Shown here: in pieces, positions 24,121 to 35,800 of the stretch | How positions within the stretch are numbered: position 1 is the first letter of the stretch | Layout: each line of letters opens with the position of its first letter | NCBI GenBank assembly: GCA_900088475.1 | Contig: FLMG01000355.1 | Span: 1 to 37,826 of the forward strand | Direction of reading: 5' to 3' | Length of the DNA: 37,826 nucleotides | Source of the DNA: Hyphochytrium catenoides | Taxonomy: Eukaryota; Sar; Hyphochytriomycetes; Hyphochytriales; Hyphochytriaceae | Made by a program: the position numbers and the translations under genes | Notes under the pieces: model-generated | The model's input: the letters and a program-made list of their open reading frames with translations, nothing else | What the model was told of the DNA's origin: nothing | The model's database searches: none

Positions 24121-24195
24121 AAGAGGAAAGGGACACAGAGAGAGAGAGGGGAAGAGAGAGAGAGAGGGCGGAGAAGAGAGAGAGAGAGAGAGAGC
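24121..24195. repeat. GA-rich low-complexity tract
   Basis: A nearly pure (GA)n tract with short interruptions; the longest uninterrupted part is around 24175-24194. It lies about 500 bases upstream of the minus-strand gene at 23640, where it reads as (TC)n. It may be part of the promoter or 5' UTR as a pyrimidine-rich element, or a plain microsatellite. The open frame across it encodes only a Ser/Leu repeat and is an artefact of the repeat. Confidence 0.85.
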
Positions 24196-24214
24196 AAGCG
24201 ACGATGGTGTACAA

Positions 24215-26854
24215 AAGTGAGAGAACAGAAGAGATATATATTCTAACAACCAGAAGAGTGTCGTGTAGAGGTAAAAGCCAAACGAGAAGGATTCAAGAGA
24301 TAGGACGACCGAGAGACAGACTCCGGAGAGAGGAAAAGGAAATAGTTTGTAGAACCGTGAAGAAGAGAGGGCAGTGGACACCTTTCTTAGACTGCTGCTG
24401 CTATGGCGAATGTGTCTGTTGGCATCTAAACAATAGCAAGAATCTAACTACGACGACGAACTGTTCTACGCTAACTACAACACCACCACTGCCCTGCGAA
24501 CATGGGATGAGGGCGAAGGTTGGTGGTGGTGTGTGTCTGTTCTCTGTACGCGCCAGTTGAAGAGTCAACAACACAAGCGACCATGTCCTTGGGCAACGTA
24601 GGGTAAACAGGCATGCGAAAATCCCTTTATAGTAATAAGCTGTGAGGGTGGGTAAGCCCTGGAACTCACTCCAGGTCCTCTTTTTGATCAAGTTACAATA
24701 CAGTTCTAGAAGGGACGGCTCCACAACCAAGAGTACAAAAGTATACACAGCGTCACTCCCACCCGACGCCGCATGGTGGGCTAGCACCTGTTTGAAGTTT
24801 GGCGCTGATGGGGTCTGGAGGCGTTTCGCAGGCCTTTTAACCTCAACTTGCAGCCGCTCGTGCACTGGAACAGCGGCTCAGTCAGCACATCCTACCCGCA
24901 CTTTGCAATAGTTTCAGATCCCTTCTGAGAATGAACGGAGGGTTGGGTGGGAGGATGTTGCTGCAGAAGTGTTCTTTACTGGCAATCTTCCTATCATAGA
25001 AAACACTAAAGAAAGAGTGAAGCAGACTCCTTGAGTTGAGTGAAGGTGCAGGAAGTATGAAAACAAGAATAGAACTGTAAGAAAAAAGGGGACAAAGCTC
25101 TTTGGTTGACAGTCTGCCTCAACATGACCAGAGAGAGAGAGATCAGGGTCAGGAAAATTGCGGGAATTATCAGTACCTCCGAGTTTTTCCATCTCAGGAG
25201 TAATATTATTCTAAGATCGGCCTCGACAAAGAGATTAAAGTTCTACTAGAACGCTGAATGTTTCAAAGAAGGGTGCGTCACAGTTCTATTTTGATCTGCT
25301 ACCCATTAGGATGTCTCTCGGAGTCTCTATCCAGCTGAAAGGCTCGTAGTAGTTGAAGAGAAAGGCGCCGTGTTTGACGAGCCTACAGAGTAGAGGGAGA
25401 AAAAGTGAGGATTTCTTAGTAGTATTTGTTATGCTGCTCCCTTGGCTGCTCCATACGTAAACAGAGAGTTCGCCTCACAACAACACGTGGTGTTGGCTTC
25501 AAGTTATCTCTGTAAAGCCTTAGACTGTATGTCTTGTTCCCGCCCTTCCTGGCATTCCCACCCGACCACCAGCATAGTATCCACTAGTGCAGGGATGGGT
25601 AAGACGGCATAGGGCATTCTTGAACACGCCGTGTGCCCAATATCTTCGCCACAAGTACCCTTTCACTGGGTACATTTTAGTGGGAGCAGGCGGCCACTTC
25701 CCAGCTTCCCACATCCGTTACGTGCTCAGTAGAACTACAGAGCAAGATCTTTGATCTTGTTTGTGTGCCGAGCACTGCAACATAGCAAGAGCTTCCGTTC
25801 ACTCCCATGATGGAGAGGGGAAGAAAAAGTGATCGTCGTAGTTCCACTCTGCACTGGGATTGTTCGTGTCCCTCGAGGCTGCGTGCTGGTGGAGGTCAAG
25901 GAACTCCTTTATAATAATAGTGCACAAGGCGATTGCTATTGCAGTTGGTGAGGCACATTGTTCATCTGGCTCGCCTTTCCATGGAGCGCATAATGTCGGC
26001 GAGCACTTTGCGCACCATCTTCAAGAACCATTTTGACTTCCTCTTTACTTGGTACTTGTATGAGTAGAACCTAAAGATCTCTTCTTTATAAAACCTTTGA
26101 GACTAGAATTTTCTCCTCTATCACGTACTGCATATGTCGGGTAATTAAGGCAGGACAGGACCCTCTTACATCGTAAGGAGTTAGCTCACCCATCATGTCG
26201 CATTTGTCTTTCAGGTGTCCAATAGCATTGGCCCATCAACAACCAAAGCTAAATATTTCTGCATTCTTCTGCGTTCTTCTATTTCATCGTCTCTTCTTTC
26301 TTCTTGTTTACTATCAAGCCTAACCCAAACCCTTTAGATTGTTGGCGACGCCTGAACGGCCTTTGACGAAGAAAAAAGACGATTAATCTCTCTCACCTAT
26401 CTTTGGGCACCTCGCGGCATACCCTTAATTTCTCAAGGCTTCCCAGGATGGGACGTGAGAACTGGTATCGCAAAGGATAGTGAAGCCGACGTTACTCCTG
26501 GACTTTACTAGATAATGGATATGTTATGATGGAATGACACTATTGATTGTGAAATGGAGCACTGCTCCTCATCGCTGACATCTTGATCAAGTTTAACATC
26601 TGGTTGAAGCCCTAGGGGCGGCGTACTTGCGCAGCGAAGTCAACGAAACGGCGAGCACCATAAACAACTGCCGGTCCCTGACGACCAACCTCGCTCCCTC
26701 TTCAGTAAGTAACCTGTCCAAGGAGTCGCAGATTAGCTCGAGCGCCTTCAGTTTCACGGAGTAACCAGACGATGTCTGTTATAAACCGAAAGAGTTTATT
26801 TTCGAAGATCGAAATGCATATTTTCTTTATAAAACAGTTATAGGACAAACTTTA
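24215..26854. other. 2.6 kb with no recognisable gene
   Basis: Frames here (24401-24865 -, 24204-24560 +, 25520-25714 -) show no recognisable motif, and no exon set with convincing splice sites could be built. A perfect 6-bp inverted repeat with a 7-base loop (GTACCC/GGGTAC) lies at 25655-25673. No tRNA, snRNA or rRNA signature was recognised. The right end holds the 3' UTR of the large minus-strand gene. This is the largest unexplained interval in the window. Confidence 0.4.
25655..25673. other. small inverted repeat (hairpin)
   Basis: GTACCC, a 7-base loop TTTCACT, then GGGTAC. It is isolated, has no U-run behind it and no surrounding structured RNA was recognised. A stem of this size arises by chance. 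Confidence 0.5.
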
Positions 26855-29800
26855 TCATCCGCCTCCTAGTATGGTATTCAAAATGCTGCCAAAGACTGGC
26901 CCTGCTAGTGCTTTGCAGAAGATGGTCACTGGCTCCTTGATGAATAGGTCAGCAGCCATTGAGATCAGAGAGGTTGTCAGCCAAGCGTCAGCTGTCCCCT
27001 CATCAAACTTCACCCCAAAGATAAGGTTGATGAAAAAGCAGAAGAGGATAACACCCAGAGCAACTGCCCATACAACCCCCAACAGGATTCGTCGGGTGAT
27101 ATTGTTCTGTCTCCAGTGGTTGAGTTCACGGAGACGCTGAGCCTGAAGCCTAGCATGGAACCCGCGATAGGCAGCTTGGACGCGCTTGACACAAATGACC
27201 ATATGAGGTGTGATTGGCCTACCATCCACCAGAACTCCCATCTTCAAGCATCTAGCAGCAATGGCCTGTTCCTTTGCCTTGCGGCTTTCAATGAAGTAGC
27301 GAGGGCTGTAACTCATAATCGCAAGCACCAAAGCATAGATCAGCAGCAGAATACCGACCACAATCAGGGCATTGGCCCATGGCAGTAGGATAGATATGAA
27401 AAAGTCAAGGAGTAGGTTGCCACAAGGATTGCCAATGCTTGACAAAGCACAGTTGGTCTGTTTGATGTAAAGCTCGTCTGGGATTTCGTCAAAGCCACAG
27501 CAAGAGAATGTGCGCTGCACAGTCGTGAATATCAGTGCGGCCTGGTGAGCGCCTTCAGGATCCTCAAGATTTTCCAGCATTTTGTTCCATTGTGTTGCAA
27601 GCACGTTGTATGCCTTATTTCGGTATGGCTCTTCATTGGCAACAAGGTGAACGACCGTCCCTGCCAGCATCATAGCGCCCACGAGAATGACTAGAGTAGA
27701 TGCAAAGACCCGGGTTTCCGCTGGCTTGCGCTTGTGAATTGCCGACAAGCCAAAGACGCTGAGTAACGTTCCTAGACCACCAGTGGCCCCTGGCACAAAT
27801 GCAATGGTGCTGCCAAATCCGTAACCCGACTCTGGGACTGCGGCCATATATATTGCAACACCAACCATTGACAGCCCTGCCAAAAACAACAGACAGGCAA
27901 CACCCATCAGGATTTGAGGTAGAAGGCTAAAGGGACGATAGGCCTCGCTGACGCCAACCATGGGAGACAAGTCTTCCTCAGCAACAATTGTCGTTCTAGG
28001 AAGAGGTGGGCCTTTGACTGAGCGCTCCCCTCGAGGTGAGAATGAGTAATCCTCATTCATATTTTCTAAGTGTTCGAGCAAGTTCTGGTCCGTCTTCGCC
28101 TTTGCCGGCTTCTCCGAGGGGCTCGAAGGACCCTGTGCAAGGTCGACAGGCGCTTGCGCATCCTCCGATGCTGGACTGACTGGCATCTTTGCATCACGAG
28201 CTTTTTGTTTGCCAAAAAGGACGTCGACAGTAGATTTGGCAGTGGCCTTGTCGTGCTTGCTGCCCAGTTCCTTGATTTGCATATCTTCGGCCTTCTTATG
28301 GTCAACATGCGGTCCAAGTAATTTTCTTTTAACCCTCTTTGAACCTCTTTGCAGATGCTCTTCGATAAAATCCAATGTGGTGGACTTAATTGGATTCTGA
28401 AGCTTCATGAAAGCCATTGGAATTCCAACCTCCACAGGAAGCATGATGCACATCGATATCAGAGATACCACCAAGGTCTTGGCAAAATTATCCTGTCGCT
28501 TGCCATAGAAAACTGCAGCCACAGTGAAGGAGATCATAACCGTTGCGCAGAAAACGGCAACCCGCTGAGGTCGGGAAAGGGTTACATGAGAGTGAGTTTG
28601 AGGCTTGAGAATACTGACCCACTTGCTCTCTTCCCTTAACACGCCTAGAATTTCGAACAGCATTCCCTTCGTATAACCATAGACTGCTGTTGCGTATCGG
28701 TGTGATTTGGATTCTCCGGCGGGGACGAGGCCAGTCTTGTCCATTTTGTCCTCATTGTCAAGCTCCTCGGCGTCTTCTTCTTCTGCTTTGTACATTCCCT
28801 CCTTGAGATATACGTTGGTCAAGTACTCATTGAGCTTCTCTTGGTCGGATTTATCCAGGAAGTAACCCATGACTCCTACGATAAGGAACCCTCCCAAGAC
28901 CGAGCACAGAATGATAAGCGGAAGGGGGTTGTTTTCATAGAGAACTAATAGCTTTGCATCTCCGATTGGGTCCACCTAGATCATAACAAAATGAGTACGG
29001 AGATTGCAGCTTAAACTCTGGAAGGCCCTGCCAGACCTTAGTCCCACCTGATTGATTTCGGGAAGCAAAGTATCCGCCGAAGAGCTGAAGTCCGTCAGAT
29101 GGGTTATCTCACAGTCCAAGTAGATTACAGCGTCCTCTAGTACTACTCCGCGTTGAAGTAGGCCGTCAGTGACCCAGACTTCTCGCTCCTTATCCCAGTA
29201 CCTGCAATCAGGAAACGTATCTGCAACGAAAAGGTTAGCAACATGGTTGCGGTTAGCAATAGTAGCACGCTCATCATCCAACCCCACCATTGGGAATATA
29301 CTTGACAGTGATACGCATTGAGATAGGCTTGGTCAGGTTTGCTACTGGTGCGATGCTGTTGGCATCCCCCTCTGATGCCGTGAACGAGAGTACGGCAGAA
29401 GACAGGCTCTGATTATTCTCGCTCCAGATGTAGGGGTTCGAGCTCCATTGGATAGCCTGTCAGTAACCAAGACATCAACCAGTTTGTCACCTATTGGGAG
29501 CTACGCACTGAGAAAGAGTTCATGCCTGCGCTTACCTTTACACTGAAAGAGGAGTTCTGACTAGAAGAACTGGACAGACCTTCAGGTAGCGTCAATCTGG
29601 GCCCATTGGGCACAACAAGGTCTGGTCAAGATTAAACTTTAGAGGAGGTGAAGAAAGTCGCGAACACCGAAGCTTGTAGGTGACTCTTACCTGTGGGGCC
29701 ACTAATGTCTGACCGCGCTGCTGCCAATGAGATCTTATCGCTGGAGAGGGTCACTGGTGTTTCTCCAGGTAGCGATTGCGACAACAAGAGGTCTCCAAAA

Positions 29801-32800
29801 CTGCTAATCAGACTGACCATAGTCTCACTGGCCGTCCGGACTGGATCACTTTCTGCAGCAGTTAGCCTTCGCTTCTTACCCGTGAGTTTTGCATTTTTTG
29901 CCTGCTCGGATGTGGCGGTGAAGACATTACTGACAGCCCCTAGAATGGTTGAGCCCGTGCTCGGATCTGGGACGTTTTTGATAGAGGTAGAAGAGACGAT
30001 GAGAGTTTCAACGAAGTCCAGCGCCTTATAGGAAGTCTCCGCATTAAGCTCCTGAGGAGATGACGTGATGGTGCGCAGAGAGACTGCTCCCTGCGCCAGA
30101 GCTTCCGGCGAGGGATCCTAATGACCCAACAAAAATGTTAGAAAGCTCTTCACAACTCGAATCAAACTAAGAGGCGCTCTTACGATATTGGCACTTGCGG
30201 TGATGACGGCGTCAAGGAGTTGAGACCTGATAGCCTTCCGAGCTTCCACTTCGGCCTCGGTAAGAGAGCAGTCTGCTCCACTCCAGCCCTTGTCACATGC
30301 ACAACTGTATTGGCATCCATTACTCACACTACACCCCTGTTCTCTCACGCAGACACCGTGATTGGAGCACTCCGGAATGGTGGGATCTGCATAGGCCATC
30401 GGTGTGCCTATTGTACAATCGCGTGAAACGCAAACAGGTGATTAGTGACATCCAACATCAGGCTCGATGGCTATCCCAATGAATTTACCTGCAGGATAAG
30501 GCGGACAGAGAGGAACCGGTGCTGGGCAGAGTGCAAGGTTGCACTCCCTGGTCTCAGTCATGGGTCCAAGGCGAGAGCAATCCTTTCCTCCTTTCGATGG
30601 TGCGGGATTGGTACAAGCCCGCTGTCTAGACTGCGTTCCAGGGAAGAACCCTCCCCTGTCTGAGGGGCAAGAGGAGGAACATTTGCTCCAGTCACTCCAC
30701 TTCGTGTAACCCCCATCTGCCATAAAGTGAGGATATGAGTTTTCAATCTAAGCGTCTTTGACGAAGGTCTTACCTATTTCTTTCTCGCAAAGTTCACTGT
30801 TGCAGAGTTGCGTCTCTTCCGCAGCTCCTGAGCAAGGGTTGCCACCTCCACTGGGGGGTGGATTGGTACAGGTCCTCCACCTCTTTCGGACACCGCCACC
30901 GCAACTAACGGAACAGGGTGACCATTCAGTCCAAACTGACCAGTTGCCGTCAATTACTGGTGGCTTTTCACACTTTTGACCAGAGTAACCGTTTTTGCAG
31001 TTGCAAACGCCCTGCTGGCAGGAGCCATACTGTCCGCAGTCTAGTCCTCTGCAGGGGTCAGCCAGAAGACTGCCCAGAATATTGACCACCGTCAGTACAG
31101 TGTCTGCGCCACTTGCTTTAGTTGATCCGAGAATGCTTGAAGCGTTGGCAGTAAGGAAGGAAGTAGTTAAGGAAGAGTTGGGACCTCCACCTCCCCCTTG
31201 TCCTGAGTCACTTTGCTGACCGAGACCAAGTGGAAGGACTGACACCAGTGCTCGTGACCCGTCGTGTAATGTATCACACCGAGTGCTAGCTCCCAAATTA
31301 TCCGCCACGTAGACTACAATTGTGTTCAAATGGTCCTTGCCTTGGCCCTGGGGTAGCATGGAGCTGTAGGATGGACTATCTCGGAAAGATGATATCAGGG
31401 CTACCTCCTGCGCAGTCGTTCCGTTATTAGCCATGGACATGTTGCCACGTGTGTACTTGTACCAGTAACTGAAGGGATAGTCCGCGGCGTCGTCTGTCCA
31501 TGAGCTAGAGACGGCGATGGTGAAAGTCGTCTGGAGCACGATGCCGGTGGTTGGCGTCACAATAATGAAGCCACTGGAAGGAGGAGCATTCATCACAATG
31601 GAGATTTTACCAACGCCATCTCCATTTAAGGTTGAGGCTGTTAGCGAGAATGTGTAGGTCGAGCCCGGGTTGAGACCATTAGGTCTAACGACTAGCTGAG
31701 AGCCCGTGATACTAGTGGAGCTGAGGCTAGCGATGCTAGTGGAGGTACCAAGTTCATCCTGCGGAATGAGAAATGCATCCGTGAGTAGGGTGACCAAGGA
31801 CCAGCTAATGCGGTAATGAAGCGTCGTAGAGTTCAATAAGAGGGATGGACAAGGGAGACTTAGGAGGACGCCTAAATATAGCAGCCCATTGAGTGGTGGC
31901 AAGAAGGACTGGAAGGCTAAGAAGGATGTCTTACAATGGACCAGAGAAGGGTATAGTCGGGCAATGTGGAGTTTACTGTGGCCAATAAGACAAGCCGTTT
32001 GGAGGGGTCGTGCTTTCTCGCTTGTACTTGAGAAAAAACCTGGACGACAGGTGGTTTGCCGTGTGTGAATGACAAGATGGTCTTAGCTGTAGCAGTTCTA
32101 TTGCCGATGATATTGTTCGAAGTGCTCTTGTTAAACTCCAATGCAACTTGGACCCTGGACGCTGGCGGGAACATTCCCGGCGGTATGTTAATCACCGAGC
32201 CATTGTTAGTCGTATACTGATTAATGTCGAGCGTCGCATTGGTCCCAGCTCTAAGACATGGTGCCTGTTGCCCGGTATTGGGTAGAGTTGCGCAGCTCCA
32301 TCGATAAGAAGTTTGAACACCGGCTTTGATGTCGTCGGGGTCTGACGACGCACTTCCGTCCAAGCGAATCCAATCATCGGACCCCGCAGTTCTATCGCCC
32401 CCTTTAATCCTGAACGGGTGGAAAGGCAAATGTTGATTAGGTACTTGACGACCAAAGCTTATTGGGCATGGTATCTTCGAATCTTTGCTGAGTCTTTCAA
32501 GCATCACAAAAGCGGCACTTCAAGGACCTTACCAAGCCACTAGGTCACTGGGCATGACTGTGATTTCCAAAGTGGCAGAATTATTCAATGACTCATTCTT
32601 GAACAGGCTCACCCAGCAGGTAAAACGGTACTGCTGGCCGGCATTCAGCAAATTTGGAGAGATCCGAAAGGATCTTGGATCTCTCATTATGCCACGACTG
32701 ACGTTTATCTGGTGGACATCTGTGGATTCCTGAATCCAGTTGAACTTCAGACCCGACGTGGAATCTGTACTATCATTCCCACATGAGAGCATGCTGGTTT

Positions 32801-35800
32801 CAACTCTTACAATGACATCTTCGCTACGCCGTATAGCCCTAACGTGATTGGTTAGAAATACGAATACGCTCACCGCTACAGCCAAACCTACACGAAGCAT
32901 TCTGTTGTTACCTACCTTGACGAAGCTCCAGCAATTTTAACGCTCGGAATGTTCTGCTCCGACTTTCTGAGCATTACCGCTGCTTGGCCTATTGTGGAGC
33001 TCAGGTAATTAGAGGCTGAAGCGGTGAAGTTGTAGGAAGACCCGCTATTGAGTAGTCGGCTTGGGACTCGCACAACCGCTGCCGTCGTATTTGTCAACAG
33101 GACCGCCAACTCTGCTGAGATGTTCTGTGCCAGTAAAGATGCGTTACTACAAAGAGAACACAATAGATCACTATCCCTATTGGCTCGTCACCTGTTCAGA
33201 GGATGCCACACTCCATGAGAACGCCATTTGCCTTCCTCCACTACCGCGAGACAGTGATGCATCCATAACAAGGTCCTCACAGGATCCGAGAGTGGATGGT
33301 GCTAGTAACACCACCTGCGGCAAAGGGGGGTTGAGGGGGGGCAGAACCGAGATGCATCCTGAGGATGATGCAATACTTCCGGTCACAGCCTTAAGGGCTC
33401 CAGTTCTTAAGGTAAGTGATCGACCAAGTGGGCAGGATGTGAGCAGGCCGCTGGACTTTGCCTGCATGTATGGCTGGATTGTTGCCTCAGAACCCAATCG
33501 TAGACTGATTGTGGTGGCGTTCTCCCAGAGACACTGGGCCCCGCTGCCCAGATAGGACACTGTGGAGGAGTCAAATGCTAGAGCACAGTCTACAAACCCA
33601 GTTTGTCCCGAAATTTTGAGGTCTGTCAATCCGCTGAAGCTGACAGCGATAGAGGCACCCGTGTCAGTGAAGCGAGCTAGGACCAAAGAGGGAGGTGGAA
33701 TTCTTCCCTGGAGGAGAACTAACCCTGACGCAGCTACCCCTGTTTTGCGTGATATGACCTCACCACGAACTACAAGTGGAGTCTTATCAGGTATCGAGGT
33801 GGTCGCGTATTGAGTGTTTCTAACTGTGATGTTTAGCGTGGTTTCGTTGAGCCAGGAACAAGACGATTCTCTCCCCAACAGCTCCCAAGTGGTCCCATCA
33901 AAGATTAGCTCTGGAGTGCAAGCACTTTGAAGAGTCTCAACGGGTTCGTCGAATGCCATCAGGATTGTGTTCGAGGTCTCTAGCAGTACCGCAGAGCGCA
34001 CAGTAGGGGCGTTGGGTGGCACGTACACGTGATTATGGATTGTACGCACTGGATCCGAACCAGATGCACGCCATCAAAGATTATGTATTAGTGGAGTCGG
34101 ATGGGAGGAAACAATATGATTTAGCATTTCCATCAGTAAAGCATCACGTGGTCTCCTTACCTTCAATGGATACTTGACTGAGGCTGTAGGCCCTATCGTC
34201 TGAGGACGTCACCAGTGTTATGATGGTGCTATGGTTGTTGACGGGAATACTGGCATCCTGCGGGACGATAGTCGCTGTGACCAGCCGTGAGATATTCCAA
34301 TTCTGTGATGTAAACACTATAGAGCTGATGTCAAGCACAACATCGCTGATGTTGCTACTTGTCAGCCGAAGCACAACGTCCGCCTGCGGTCGAGACCTCA
34401 GAGATAGCGTTAGCGAAGCGGTCATGCCTATATTCCCAATGGGGCGTTCAGCAACGCTAACAACCCTACTTGACACTGTGAGACCAGGCATATCCACCTC
34501 GGTAACTAGGAACGAAGTTGTAGGTAAACAACTGCCATTAGCCAGTACTGCAAGAATCCAATCGCTGTTCGTGCTCTGCAAGGTCCCAAAGAGGTTAAGG
34601 CAGCTCTGTTCCCCAGGACTTTGCCATAGACAATAGTCTGCAATGTAGCGAATGCAGCCTAGACCATCTTGATAGCTTCTGCACCGCTGAGTATTGCAAG
34701 GACTTCGTTGGTCGTCCCAGGGGAATGGACACCGTGTCTCTCTGTTGGTAAGCGAGAGTACTGCATTCAGCAGTTTCGTTTCAGCGTCCGGAAGACTGAT
34801 ATCAGATGTATTCCATCCTGACATGGAGAAGGGGTTCATCCAGTTGAACATTGAGATAGACGTTCTAGTTTCCGACTGCTTGCATGCTGTGCAGTCCGAA
34901 AAAAACGTGATATTTCTTGGAGCTGAGTCACCCCCGAAAGTGATTGTTGTTCCAACAACAGTGTCGTTCTCCCTTCGCAGCGTGAGTTCCCCCCATTCTC
35001 CGTCGATGTGGTTCTCCCACCGAGCGGTCGCGCTCCGCATGCCGTAATACGAGAAGTTATATACTGAGATGTTGCCCTCAGAGAACTTTCCGTACCCGTT
35101 AGAGATGAGCACCGAACCCATAGAGGTCTGCCAGACACGGTCGTCCATCCACCTAACCCACCCCGACTTAATGACATCCGGACATGTTGTGACACAGCGT
35201 TTACCGGTCCACTTAAAAGCAATTTCAGTTGCACTATGCTCAAGTCCAAAAGAGATAAGGATTTCTGTCCCATCCCAACTCCGGGAGACGGTAAACAAAC
35301 CTTTCATGGCGCTACTATCATCAACCCAAGTCCCTCCAGCCGTGGAGGGGCTTGAGTAGAGAATTGAGGCCAGGGTCATATTAAATATAGTGGATTTGGA
35401 CGAAGACTGTACAAGACCAAATTCACCGTGGATAGCCACATAGCTACCATTGCTGTCCGTCCAGACCCCGTGAAACCATAGACGGTCAGTCCAAAGAGAA
35501 GAGGGCAGAGATTTGCCAGGGCAGCTTGGAATATTGTAAAGGGGATTGTTGCTTGAAGTTGACAGGGCGACGATCGCCGTTCTCGCTTCGACTGCAGCAA
35601 AATCCCTACTGCCCGACACGGAGAAGTTTCTAGTTCGACTAGAGTTTTGGTCGAACACGATAATGGACGGGCTGATCGTGACATTGCTACCGCCACCGGT
35701 GTCCAAACTCTCCACCTTAAGGATAACAGGAGAGAGAGGATCGCCAACAAGACTTGCCGAGAATTGCAGAGTCTCATTTTCAGCGAGTGTGAGCTGATTA

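Noticed and set aside
23641-24214. Ser/Leu-rich minus-strand frame extending upstream of the 23640 start
   Set aside because: Its N-terminal part is a translation of the GA/TC repeat. The remainder has no supported splice link, though it may hold UTR or an unproven exon.
24401-24865. 154-codon minus-strand open frame
   Set aside because: The composition is irregular, with long hydrophobic runs from a low-complexity region. No motif and no splice support were found.
25520-25714. Short minus-strand frame and a 6-bp hairpin taken as an RNA gene or peptide
   Set aside because: The hairpin is small and isolated, and the frame is short with no recognisable motif.
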